Shown here: positions 8,861 to 16,761 of the stretch, piece by piece
Layout: each line of letters opens with the position of its first letter
How positions within the stretch are numbered: position 1 is the first letter of the stretch
Assembly (NCBI GenBank): GCA_963973455.1
Contig: CAXAZF010000001.1
Coordinates: 1-64,000, forward strand
From: Marixanthomonas sp002364245
GTDB lineage: Bacteria > Bacteroidota > Bacteroidia > Flavobacteriales > Flavobacteriaceae
DNA: 64,000 bases
Reading direction: 5' to 3'
Position numbers and translations under genes: made by a program
The notes under the pieces: model-generated
What the model was told of the DNA's origin: nothing
Seen by the model: only the letters and a program-made list of their open reading frames with translations
Database searches by the model: none

Positions 8861-10531
8861 TCAAGGGGTTATTGGTATTGAAATTACGAATTCCGTTCCT
8901 ATATTTTGTTCAGTAGAAACACGTAAATCACCTCCGTGCGCTTTTACAATATCATAACTCAAGCTCAGCCCCAAGCCAGTGCCTTGCCCTGTGGGTTTGG
9001 TGGTAAAGAAGGGTTGAAATATTTTATCCACAACGTGTTTGGGCATTCCAGTGCCATTGTCTTTTACTGAAATGGCTACACCCGCCTTGCCCCCCTCAAG
9101 GGGGGAAGTACTAATAGAAACTGTTGGTACATATTCCTTTTCTTTAATAACACTATTTATTTTGCTAGCGTTCCTTAGATTGTTATCAGCATGGGCACTT
9201 CGACTTCGCTCAGTACAGGCATAAAAAGCATTGGTGATTACATTTAAAATAACCCGGCCTATGTCTTGTGGGACGATTTCAATTTTTCCTATTGATGTAT
9301 CATAATCTGTTTGTATCGTTGCATTAAAGCTTTTATCCTTTGCCCGTAGTCCATGGTAAGCCAAGCGAAGGTATTCGTCTACCAAGACATTGATATCTAC
9401 AGCTGCTTTTTCGCCCGAATTGCTTCGGCTATGTTGCAACATACCTTTTACAATACCATCGGCGCGTTTGCCGTGATGGTTTATTTTTTCAAGGTTCTGA
9501 ATCACATCTTTCGCTATAAAGTTTACTTCTTCCGTATCGCCTTTTGCCAATTCATCAAGCATTTCTTGTAATAGCTCTTTGCTTACTTCAGAAAAATTAT
9601 TGACGAAGTTTAACGGATTCTGAATCTCATGTGCGATACCGGCAGTGAGTTCCCCTAAACTTGCCATTTTTTCCGATTGTATCAACTGCTTTTGTGTTTC
9701 TTGCAGTTCGGTTAAGGTTTTTTCTAAGGTCTCTTTTTCCTTTCTTAGGTTTTCAGCCTGTTCTTCAGCTTTCGCTATATCCATAAAACGACGGTAGGCA
9801 AGTTCAAACACGTTTCTAAATCGCTTCAGTATTTCTAGCTGCGCTTCAGTAATGGAATTATAGGTTGAAATACCTAAATGCCCTTCCCCTATGGAATACA
9901 GGTAAAAACATACCGAACGGGCTTTTAATAACTTTTCATCAAAGTTTGAAATAGTTGTTTTTCGCCACTCCATCCAATCTTCAAAATCTTTCCCTATTAT
10001 TTCTTTTTGGTATAAAGCATCATGAGAAGCATCCAACTCATCATACAGGTTTTGTATAATGGGCGAGGTTTCATAGCGTGATTCTTTAAATATTTCGGCA
10101 CTGCCTTCCGTATAAACACAAATAAGATATAGCTCGTTTTCGCCAAGGTTTATCACTACTTGTGCATTGCGCGTGTTACTGAAACCTAAAATAAGTAGTT
10201 CGTTGTAGAGGGATTCTGCTACTTTAATAAGCTCATCAGATGTACGGATGGTCAATGCCACGGCGCGCATTCGTTCTAGGGCAGCCTCTATTTCCAGTTC
10301 CTTGTTTTGGGCTTCAACGGCCTCTCTTTTTTTCTCCAGCTCTTCAATGGTTTCTTCTAACAAGGTGGCAGTGGTGCGCTTTATCTTTTCGGTACGTTCC
10401 AGTTTAAATTCTGAAATAGTCAAGTCACGGTCCGTATCCTTGGCCGCTTTGGTAAGCGCATTTTTATCTGCTTCGGAAAACTGTTCCGACTGCTCTATAT
10501 AATCCAGTATTTTTTGAAGATGCTGGTTCAT
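8861..10531 (-). CDS. Soluble histidine kinase with one GAF-like sensor module
   Basis: 556 aa, starting at the ATG at 10531. This start overlaps the FIST stop codon as ATGA; the longer upstream reading is unlikely because it would overlap FIST widely. An N-terminal helical region (about 1-90, strongly coiled coil: EETIEELEKKREAVEAQNKE) precedes one sensor module (about 90-255) homologous to the third module of the next kinase (shared LGFS.xRNA and RFRNVFELAYRRF). HisKA carries H301 in GIAHEIQNPLNFVNNF, and HATPase has DNGTGMP and GQGTGLGLS. The ATPase domain holds in-frame repeat inserts (9090-9217). Cytosolic and translationally coupled to FIST, so FIST may deliver its input. Confidence 0.9.
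   Translation of the reverse strand: MNQHLQKILDYIEQSEQFSEADKNALTKAAKDTDRDLTISEFKLERTEKIKRTTATLLEETIEELEKKREAVEAQNKELEIEAALERMRAVALTIRTSDELIKVAESLYNELLILGFSNTRNAQVVINLGENELYLICVYTEGSAEIFKESRYETSPIIQNLYDELDASHDALYQKEIIGKDFEDWMEWRKTTISNFDEKLLKARSVCFYLYSIGEGHLGISTYNSITEAQLEILKRFRNVFELAYRRFMDIAKAEEQAENLRKEKETLEKTLTELQETQKQLIQSEKMASLGELTAGIAHEIQNPLNFVNNFSEVSKELLQEMLDELAKGDTEEVNFIAKDVIQNLEKINHHGKRADGIVKGMLQHSRSNSGEKAAVDINVLVDEYLRLAYHGLRAKDKSFNATIQTDYDTSIGKIEIVPQDIGRVILNVITNAFYACTERSRSAHADNNLRNASKINSVIKEKEYVPTVSISTSPLEGGKAGVAISVKDNGTGMPKHVVDKIFQPFFTTKPTGQGTGLGLSLSYDIVKAHGGDLRVSTEQNIGTEFVISIPITP
9090..9217. repeat. Two REP-like palindromic inserts inside the HATPase coding region
   Basis: CCCCCC-TCAA-GGGGGG (9090-9105) is a perfect palindrome encoding the SPLEGGKAG loop. 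CACTTCGACTTCGCTCAGTACA (9196-9217, two groups of 11 bases) encodes the TERSRSA loop. The copies here are more regular than those in the paralogous kinase at 5464-5567, so they may be younger or better conserved. Confidence 0.6.
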
Positions 10532-11688
10532 TCTTTTTCTTTTAAGGCTACCCAACAACAGGCACCGGAATGATAGTTTTGTTCTCCCTCGGGGGCTCTT
10601 CCATATTCTCCATACGTAAAGAAGCCTGCCATTGGGGCGTTCCACACATCGGCCAAGCCTTCATTTTCAACCGAAACCAATGGCCCTAAAACCGGCGGCC
10701 TGCCAGCACATGAGAAAATAATAAGGGCATCGGCATATGTATCATTTTCTTTTTTAAAGGCGCTTGCCTTATCTATTACTTCTTCAGCAATATCAAAATC
10801 GGGTGGCATGGTAAACCAAAACTCTGTTCCTTCCAGCATTTCTGAATCCATTTCAAGGGCATGCTCTGTATGGTCAACACTTAAAGGACTCCGCAATGCA
10901 GTTTCGCCAGAGGCCCTTTTTACAATAAATGGGTAGTGAAAGGATAGGTCCTTAAACATATTAAAACTCTCATCCCCCAATTTTTCGGTATGCCCCAGGT
11001 ATTTATAATACATTTCTACGGCAGGTTTGTCGTCAATAGTATAGAGCAGTTTGCCTTTACTTTTGGTTACCCTTCTTGAAATCCCCATCGGTTTCCATCC
11101 GTTAATGGCCATACCGTTGAGGGAAATCTTATCTGCATCGAGCGCAAGCGCAACCATCCCAAAATCGGTTTCTTCATCATTGGTAAATACAAAAGATCCC
11201 GAAAACGTCCAGTCGTCACCCGCCATACCGCCAAAGTAGATTCGATCGGGACCGATTACTTCGTTGATACTGTTCACAAAAGTCTCGCCATCAAAATATT
11301 TACCCTGAGCAGTCATTCCTGTACTGCACATGATAAATGAAGGATTGCTGAAATGATTTAAAGCTGTATTTGTTACGCTTGAAACAGTTTCTTTCAGGTT
11401 TTTACCGCTGCTATCCCCAAAAAGAATTTTATAGTGTTCTTTTTGAAGCTCTAAAAGCAACAGAGCTATTCCGCCTTCGGTTTGCGTGCCGTTTATAAAC
11501 TCCCCACAGGAGGTAGCACCAAAAACATCGATATTTTTGGAATCCAGTAGTTTGCAAACAGCTTTTCTGTCCTGCTTTACAGAAATAAACAGTATAGCAA
11601 TTGTAGGCCTAAACCCATCTGCCAGACTATTTTGTAACGCCTGTTTGATGGCTTCTAACGATGTACCTTGTAAAGATTTTGCTTTCAT
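10528..11688 (-). CDS. FIST domain sensory protein
   Basis: 386 aa from the ATG at 11688; an upstream in-frame extension to 11808 is basic and low quality and is rejected. The N-terminal half (about 30-220) has FIST_N features: AILFISV, FGATSCGEF, FGGMAGDDW, and a MALALD-type strand. The C-terminal half (about 225-370) has FIST_C features: IDDKPAVEMYYKYLG, HYPF, FSCAGRPPVLG and MAGFFTYGEYG near the end. FIST domains are found in signal-transduction proteins and are thought to bind small ligands such as amino acids. No signal peptide, so cytosolic. As first gene of the operon, coupled by ATGA to a histidine kinase, it is probably a sensor subunit for that kinase; this is inference from context. 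Confidence 0.88.
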   Translation of the reverse strand: MKAKSLQGTSLEAIKQALQNSLADGFRPTIAILFISVKQDRKAVCKLLDSKNIDVFGATSCGEFINGTQTEGGIALLLLELQKEHYKILFGDSSGKNLKETVSSVTNTALNHFSNPSFIMCSTGMTAQGKYFDGETFVNSINEVIGPDRIYFGGMAGDDWTFSGSFVFTNDEETDFGMVALALDADKISLNGMAINGWKPMGISRRVTKSKGKLLYTIDDKPAVEMYYKYLGHTEKLGDESFNMFKDLSFHYPFIVKRASGETALRSPLSVDHTEHALEMDSEMLEGTEFWFTMPPDFDIAEEVIDKASAFKKENDTYADALIIFSCAGRPPVLGPLVSVENEGLADVWNAPMAGFFTYGEYGRAPEGEQNYHSGACCWVALKEKE

Positions 11689-11759
11689 AAACAAGTGTTT
11701 TAAAGTCAAGCAACGTTCAATGGGGTAAAAGGGGGATATACTACTAGTGGGGAGTAATC

Positions 11760-11790
11760 TAAAGATAGTAAAAATATTCCTATGAATATT
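11760..11790 (-). promoter_or_regulatory. Candidate promoter and operator dyad of the signalling operon
   Basis: On the minus strand a -7-like element TATCTTTA (11767-11760) lies about 70 bp before the FIST start. Just upstream is a perfect dyad AATATTC-CTAT-GAATATT (11773-11790), which also forms a direct repeat of AATATTCC. A dyad sitting between the -7 and -33 positions would suit a repressor. No FNR-type box is present here. Confidence 0.4.
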
Positions 11791-11808
11791 CCTTGACTTG
11801 CATGACAC

Positions 11809-12300
11809 GTTAGGTGAAGCTACTAAATAGCCGCAGAAAAATAGAACGGTTTAGGACTAAGGCGTTTTAAATCTTTCCGAAGGGGGCAAAATGCTTACCG
11901 AAGCAAACCAATGCACTTGTCCTATTCCGCTCCTTCCCCTTCCCTATTTTTAGCTGAATCTGTAGCCTATACCCAAATAAAAAAAGTGAAGAAATACATA
12001 AAAGGAAAATTTAATATCCTCCATACGAACCGATATTAAAAACCGGGTTATCTAGTGGTTTTCTTCGACTTTACCCCTAGTTTCCTTCGACTTTTATACG
12101 TAAAATGGGGGCTCATGTCGAACAAAAGTCGAAGAACACTCGAAGAAAACTGGGACAAAACCCAAAGGAAACTTGGTTGTGGTTTGTGTGAAAACTGGGG
12201 GAAATATTATTTTAAGCTTAATTAGATATCTGTTCATTTTTTCCAAATCCAATGCTAGGTAAGCCTTGCCTACTTACCAATAGATAAATTCTTGTTTTAA
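11809..12300. other. Gene-free stretch with an imperfect inverted repeat
   Basis: No convincing ORF. Around 12062-12152 several TTCGACTT / AAGTCGAA elements form an imperfect inverted repeat: AGTTTCCTTCGACTTTTAT on the left, and AAAAGTCGAAGAACACTCG then AAGAAAACT on the right. This could form a branched hairpin. I see no start codon with a plausible reading frame and no tRNA or known RNA. Confidence 0.4.
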
Positions 12301-12309
12301 AATTTCCGA

Positions 12310-12512
12310 TTTTGGCCTATCGAAACGGTATCGTAAAATTTGAAATGAGTGTGCCGTTAAGAATTTTAGGCTGTTTGAGCATTCCTAAGCGTTCACCCAA
12401 GCAAAAATAACAAAGCGAGTTCCTAAAATTTAGGCACTGAATGATGAATTTAGATACCGTTTCGTAAGCCTAGATTTTTTTGGTTACTTTTTTCATCAAT
12501 GGAAAAAAGTAA
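12310..12512. repeat. Structured inverted-repeat element upstream of the DUF6266 gene
   Basis: CGAAACGGTATC near 12319 recurs in inverted orientation near 12456, with further pairing in the flanks (AATTTTAGG arms on both sides). A second, perfect hairpin follows: TTACTTTTTTC (12484-12494) with GAAAAAAGTAA (12502-12512). The roughly 200-bp block has no ORF and ends about 110 bp before the DUF6266 start. It may be a small non-autonomous repeat or a structured RNA; its identity is unknown. Confidence 0.45.
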
Positions 12513-12623
12513 TAACTTTATCAGGTAGCTTAAATAGCAAAAATCACCCTACCCATTTGCAAATTAGGCCTATACCTATTATATTAGCCGTTCCCCTTTA
12601 TATAATCTAACTAACTTAACCGT

Positions 12624-13265
12624 ATGGGAACACTACAAAATGGCCTCATGGGAGGCTTCTCTGGGAAAGTAGGGCCGGTCGTGGGCGCTACTTGGCGAAA
12701 CAAGAACATTATACGCTCGGCACCGCAACTTTCTAATAAACCACGTAGCCAAGCACAACTGAGCAACCAAAGTAACTTTGGATTGGTAAGCACCTTTTTA
12801 TCGAAGTACCGCTCGTTTATCAACGCCTATTTTATACCCGATGATGGCAAAGCGGCCTATGGCAGTGCGATGTCCTACCATAGAAAACACGCAACCCTAC
12901 AAGAAGAAGACGGGCTGTATTACATGAACTACCCCAAAGTACTCATAAGCAAAGGCACGTTACCTGGGGTATTGGGCATCACACTTACACCGTTACCCAA
13001 TGATGGTTTACAACTCACCTGGGAAGATAACAGCGAGCAAACCCTCGCCGCCCCAAACGATTTGCTCACCGTAGCCACATACGCCCCAGCGTTACATACC
13101 TTTTATTTTTTTAAAGCCTGTGCCGAACGCCAAGACACCAGCGTACAACTTACGATACCCGCTGGTTTTACCCTACAAAACCTACAGCTCTGGGCGACCT
13201 TTACCGACCAAGCAGCGCACCCTACGGCAGCGACAAGTTGTTATGTTGGGGAAGTGAATGGGTAG
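12624..13265 (+). CDS. DUF6266 family protein
   Basis: 213 aa. The N-terminus carries the signature of this Bacteroidetes family: NGLMGGFSGKVGPVVGATWR followed by IRSAPQ.SNKPRSQAQLSNQ.NF (the basic and Gly-rich start typical of DUF6266). The rest is a predicted beta-rich domain (LTWEDNSEQ, YFFKACAERQ). No signal peptide or membrane segment. Function is unknown; the family is usually multicopy and found in variable regions. The gene stands alone, is slightly GC-richer than its neighbours, and follows a structured repeat, which suggests an accessory unit. Confidence 0.75.
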   Translation: MGTLQNGLMGGFSGKVGPVVGATWRNKNIIRSAPQLSNKPRSQAQLSNQSNFGLVSTFLSKYRSFINAYFIPDDGKAAYGSAMSYHRKHATLQEEDGLYYMNYPKVLISKGTLPGVLGITLTPLPNDGLQLTWEDNSEQTLAAPNDLLTVATYAPALHTFYFFKACAERQDTSVQLTIPAGFTLQNLQLWATFTDQAAHPTAATSCYVGEVNG

Positions 13266-13366
13266 GGAATTAAAATATTTGGGTATATTTGGATGAAGTT
13301 ACCTCCCCTGTTATAAAAATATAAATACAATTGCGTTTATACGCATGTTGGCGCTAATTTAAAAAA

Positions 13367-14248
13367 ATGAAAATACAACCCATCACTACTCTGTTAATTT
13401 TTGTATTGACTTCAACTTTACTTTTTGGTCAAAATAGAGATGTATTTGAAAATAATGAAACGCTTCTCTTTAAAGTAACCAAAGAAAATTCGGATAAAGT
13501 AAGTTACTTGTTTGGAACACACCACGCCTTAGGGAAGTCTTTTTTCGACTCTTTAACAGTGGCTAATAATGCACTTAAATCTAGTGAAATTGCAATATTT
13601 GAAAGCGTGGGTATTCCTGGGCAAATGTATCCTGATATTGTGGCTAAAAGGACAACCACGACCAAATGGAAAAAGTATTTGAAAAAAAAAGACTATTCCT
13701 TTATCAAAAATCTTTTGGAAAATAGCGATACTGACTATACCAAAATGACACCTACAGAGATGTACACTTTTCTTAACAGATATCACAAACAACATATATG
13801 TGTAGAAAGGGCTGAAGGAGATACATCGTTTTCGCTTGATGATTATATAAAATCTAAAGCTGAAGATTATAATTTAAAGGTGATCGGTTTAGAATCTACA
13901 GCAGATCAGATTAAATGGATAAATGAAGATGTAGAGGGAATGCCAAGAAGAACCCATAAAAGAAGACTTTCTTATGCAATTAATAGAATAAGAACTAAAG
14001 ATACCAATAGTTGTCAAGAGACAACTTGGTTTGCAAGTTTAAACATAGATTTAAAATTAAATAAACCTTGCACAAATTCATTGATGTTAATGGATAGAAA
14101 TGCAAGGTGGATGAAAACAATAATACCATTGATTGAATCCAATAATTGCTTTATTGCAGTTGGGTTTAGCCATTATTGGTATGACTGTGGACTAATCAAC
14201 CAATTAATAGATTTAGGGTATAAAATTGAACCTGTAAAATTGAAGTAA
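13367..14248 (+). CDS. TraB/GumN-family secreted protein
   Basis: 293 aa with an N-terminal signal peptide (about 1-21, ending LLFG). Family marks are LLFKVTKENSDKVSYLFGTHHA (about residues 31-52: the GTHH motif), the EIAIFES strand with its conserved glutamate, the C-terminal DRNARWM, and VGFSHYWYDCGLINQLIDLGY (given as the pattern VG.SH...GL...L...GY). These are typical of TraB/PrgY/GumN proteins, a putative metalloprotease superfamily in which Bacteroidetes members are exported. The substrate is unknown. It is bounded by a TGTTGGCG end upstream (about 13350) and its complement CGCCAACA downstream (14256-14263), which makes it look like a cassette. Confidence 0.8.
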   Translation: MKIQPITTLLIFVLTSTLLFGQNRDVFENNETLLFKVTKENSDKVSYLFGTHHALGKSFFDSLTVANNALKSSEIAIFESVGIPGQMYPDIVAKRTTTTKWKKYLKKKDYSFIKNLLENSDTDYTKMTPTEMYTFLNRYHKQHICVERAEGDTSFSLDDYIKSKAEDYNLKVIGLESTADQIKWINEDVEGMPRRTHKRRLSYAINRIRTKDTNSCQETTWFASLNIDLKLNKPCTNSLMLMDRNARWMKTIIPLIESNNCFIAVGFSHYWYDCGLINQLIDLGYKIEPVKLK

Positions 14249-14254
14249 AAACTA

Positions 14255-14386
14255 CCGCCAACAATGTATAAAAATAATAGCGGTTTAATCAATAAATCCA
14301 AAGTAAGTAAATATAAAAAATGTCTATGTTTAACAGAAAAGTTAGTGTGTGTAAATCCGCTACTATTCTTATACTAGACCGTTAGC
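14255..14386. repeat. attC-like imperfect inverted repeat between two secreted-protein genes
   Basis: Left arm (14255-14283) contains GTATAAAAATAATAGCGG. Right arm (14357-14386) contains CCGCTACTATTCTTATAC, whose complement matches 16 of 18 positions. The outer ends read CGCCAACA on the left and CCGTTAGC on the right. Long imperfect arms, AAC/GTT-type ends and a cassette-like spacing resemble integron attC sites. No integrase gene is present in the window. Confidence 0.45.
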
Positions 14387-14410
14387 ACTCATTTGAAAAA
14401 AATTATCGAA

Positions 14411-15199
14411 ATGATTAAAACTTACTTCACAACAATTCTAATTTTTGCTTCGGCTCTTTGTTTTGGACAAAATTACATTCAGGTAAATCAAACAGCTTAC
14501 CAACAAAACAATTTTCAAATCAATAATTACGGTCTGAACAACGTAGCGAATGCTATGATTGATTTTACAAACGCTTGGGAAGATGAAAAACGAAAGACAA
14601 GAGCGATCAGTAAAACGGAAGCCCAACTTGAAATAGTGAGAAATCAATACAACGGCAGAACTGATTTTCCTCAAATTGTGGATGGATGGCATTTGGTTAA
14701 AATAACTGATAATTTCAATTATTGCTCTGATGCAAAGGCTTTTGTAAGTGACGGCAGAATTAAGGAAGTAGTAATCAACAACTATTACGGACATTCTATA
14801 GAATTCGATACAATGACGCCGATAAAAGATGCAAAAGCCGTAATAAATTGGCTATTACCAAATCGTGGAACTGACATAGCAGAAGTTTACTTTGTTTATG
14901 ATTTAAATGGCCCAAATTTGACAGATGAACCTCAAAAACCCGGATTTATAACATTTTGGTCTGATCACCGTAAAGCAAAAACAATTGAAGTCTGGATTGA
15001 CCGAGTCAAGGTTGGCCAATTAAGCAAAGAAATTAAAAGTGGGGAATGTTTTGCAGATGGCGGATTAACATTGCAATTTAAACCAGGTGTTTATGAATTT
15101 AAAGCGGCCGCACACGGTTCAATGGATTGGCGTGGAACTTTTGAAATCAAAGAAGACCAATGTTATACTTATTTAATGAATCGAGATAATACTAACTGA
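14411..15199 (+). CDS. Secreted protein of unknown function
   Basis: 262 aa from the ATG at 14411 (a TTG 18 bp upstream is less likely). A clear signal peptide (about 1-19, ...SALCFGQ) is followed by an Asn/Gln-rich segment (YIQVNQTAYQQNNFQINNYG). The C-terminal third reads like a beta-sandwich (KTIEVWIDRVKVGQL, FKPGVYEFKAAAHGSMDWRG, CYTYLM). I do not recognise a family. Two cysteines (in GECFADG and DQCYTY) could form a disulfide. It follows the attC-like repeat and may be the next cassette in an array. Confidence 0.6.
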   Translation: MIKTYFTTILIFASALCFGQNYIQVNQTAYQQNNFQINNYGLNNVANAMIDFTNAWEDEKRKTRAISKTEAQLEIVRNQYNGRTDFPQIVDGWHLVKITDNFNYCSDAKAFVSDGRIKEVVINNYYGHSIEFDTMTPIKDAKAVINWLLPNRGTDIAEVYFVYDLNGPNLTDEPQKPGFITFWSDHRKAKTIEVWIDRVKVGQLSKEIKSGECFADGGLTLQFKPGVYEFKAAAHGSMDWRGTFEIKEDQCYTYLMNRDNTN

Positions 15200-15209
15200 T
15201 AAACAACTT

Positions 15210-15362
15210 ATGACCAAGCATTTTAAAAACACCGATGCATATAAAGACTACGTTATTAAACAAATAGTGGAAAAGCGTATTAACTGTACCGAAGGGTTAT
15301 TGCTACACGGTTATTCCTCGGACCGCGAAGCTACGTTGTTGAGAGAAAAGTATTGTGGATAG
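15210..15362 (+). CDS. Small hypothetical protein (50 aa)
   Basis: A 50-aa reading frame starts 10 bp after the previous stop: MTKHFKNTDAYKDYVIKQIV at the start and REATLLREKYCG at the end. It is charged, probably helical, and has no signal peptide or membrane segment. Coding is plausible from its position directly behind a gene and sensible composition, but it may also be the remnant of a longer gene. Confidence 0.35.
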   Translation: MTKHFKNTDAYKDYVIKQIVEKRINCTEGLLLHGYSSDREATLLREKYCG

Positions 15363-15429
15363 TAATGAGAATGTATAGTTAGTCGTTTTTGTTAATTTGT
15401 ATAAATAAATTGTAAAGCTTGAATTATAT

Positions 15430-15960
15430 ATGCAAACAAAAGAAAAAAACCAATTAATTTTAGACTATGTCTTTAGTGGACATCAAAAAATACACATCTA
15501 TATTTTTGCACTGTTAGGATTTGTTCTATTAATTGGTATAATTATTTCCTCACCAGTGCCTATTAGTATTATAGCAGGTATAGGGCTTATCGTCTGGGTT
15601 TTTATAGCACTTACTACTATTATTATAAAAAAAGGGTTTGTACATGATAAAACCGGTACCCACCTAGGGTATTTTTCATGGGGAAAGTTATTAATTAAAG
15701 AACCTATTACTTTATTGGATAGGCCTATACTAACCGTTTTAAAATTTAAAAGAAACCAAAAACTTGGCTTTATTAGTGCTGCTAATCCTGAGTTCTCTGA
15801 GTCTTTTAATACCTTTGATATTTACTTATTAAATGAGAAACACACATTAAAAGATAAAGTAATAGGCTTGAAAAGTGATAAAGCCAGTAAACAAGCAATT
15901 AACTTTCTCACAAATCATTTGCCCTTACGCTATGAAGTGTATAGTCCAGACTTTGATTAA
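15430..15960 (+). CDS. Two-pass membrane protein of unknown function
   Basis: 176 aa. Two adjacent membrane helices (about 19-38 and 42-67) form a hairpin, followed by a cytosolic domain rich in short strands (FVHDKTGTHLGYFSWGK, ILTVLKFKRNQKLGFISAAN, FDIYLLNEKHTLKDK) reminiscent of PH-like bPH domains. The C-terminus has KASKQAINFLTNHLPLRYE. No function can be assigned. It stands alone in this accessory stretch, AT-rich like its surroundings. Confidence 0.55.
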   Translation: MQTKEKNQLILDYVFSGHQKIHIYIFALLGFVLLIGIIISSPVPISIIAGIGLIVWVFIALTTIIIKKGFVHDKTGTHLGYFSWGKLLIKEPITLLDRPILTVLKFKRNQKLGFISAANPEFSESFNTFDIYLLNEKHTLKDKVIGLKSDKASKQAINFLTNHLPLRYEVYSPDFD

Positions 15961-16039
15961 AAAAAGACAGTACGATTCCCTATCTATTCATTGATTTCTA
16001 TATATTGTAAAGCGTTATTTTTAAAGCTATCATAAAAGC

Positions 16040-16657
16040 ATGTTCGGAGGAGGAAGTATACAAGGAATGATCAATAGTTTGAGCAATAATAAAAAATTGC
16101 TCAGATCGAAAAGGTTCTTTCATAAAGAAAAAACCTTTCTTAGTTTAAAACAAGAATACTTAAAGGCCGCAGATGGAAAAATAGACTTTAAAAAAGCCAC
16201 TCCGGAACAACTTGAAAGCATTCGAAAAAAATTAATCAAAGAAAGAAAAAAAGAAACCCTGTTGTTTATTGGTATACTAGTAATTGTGGTAGGTCTATTT
16301 TCTTATGTAGGTTTTAAATTGACACAAAATATCACGACCTCAAACGAAACACAAGAAATAGCAATCTTTAAGAAAAAAGAAACAAAATATTTATTCTTTA
16401 TAGAAAAAGGAGACGAATGGTTTAAAAAAGGGAGATGGCATAATGCCATATTTAATTATAAGGATGCTAAAGCTTTATTTCCTAATGACTATAGCGTTAA
16501 TTATAGATTGGTAAATGCCTATAGTTTACAATGTGAGCAAGAGTTTAAAAACTGTCATACCGCCAAAACTCTTTTAGACACCATGTTAGCTAAGCATCCC
16601 AACAAGCAAAAAGCATTGCTGGAAATTAAAAATAAACTGGAGTATGAATATCGATAG
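16040..16657 (+). CDS. Membrane-anchored TPR-like protein
   Basis: 205 aa. A conserved Bacteroidetes N-terminus (MFGGGSIQGMINSLSNNKKL then KIDFKKATPEQLESIRKKLI) precedes one membrane helix (about 74-92). After it lies a helical domain with tetratricopeptide-like spacing (EKGDEWFKKGRWHNAIFNYK, then DYSVNYRLVNAYSLQC). Related proteins are sometimes mislabelled as riboflavin synthase; nothing here supports an enzyme. Probably a scaffold facing the periplasm. Function unknown. Confidence 0.6.
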   Translation: MFGGGSIQGMINSLSNNKKLLRSKRFFHKEKTFLSLKQEYLKAADGKIDFKKATPEQLESIRKKLIKERKKETLLFIGILVIVVGLFSYVGFKLTQNITTSNETQEIAIFKKKETKYLFFIEKGDEWFKKGRWHNAIFNYKDAKALFPNDYSVNYRLVNAYSLQCEQEFKNCHTAKTLLDTMLAKHPNKQKALLEIKNKLEYEYR

Positions 16658-16749
16658 TGTCTATTTCTATCCAATACATTTTATAGGGGGTTTAAATAAG
16701 CAGTATAATCAATCCTACATTTTGCAACCCAATTGCACCCATATTTCCC

Positions 16750-16761
16750 TATATTTGTATC
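16750..16761 (+). promoter_or_regulatory. -7 element of the metal-efflux cluster, probably leaderless
   Basis: TATATTTG (16750-16757) matches the Bacteroidetes -7 consensus TAnnTTTG and ends only 4 bases before the GTG start at 16762. Transcription would begin at or next to the start codon. TTG triplets at 16722 and 16733 are not ideally spaced as a -33 element. Confidence 0.5.

Noticed and set aside
10532..10645. Longer N-terminus of the kinase at 8861-10531
   Set aside because: The extension overlaps FIST by over 100 bp and is basic and unlike any domain; the ATGA overlap at 10528-10531 gives a natural start.
11689..11808. Longer N-terminus of the FIST protein
   Set aside because: It would include the candidate promoter and dyad, and the added residues have no domain character.
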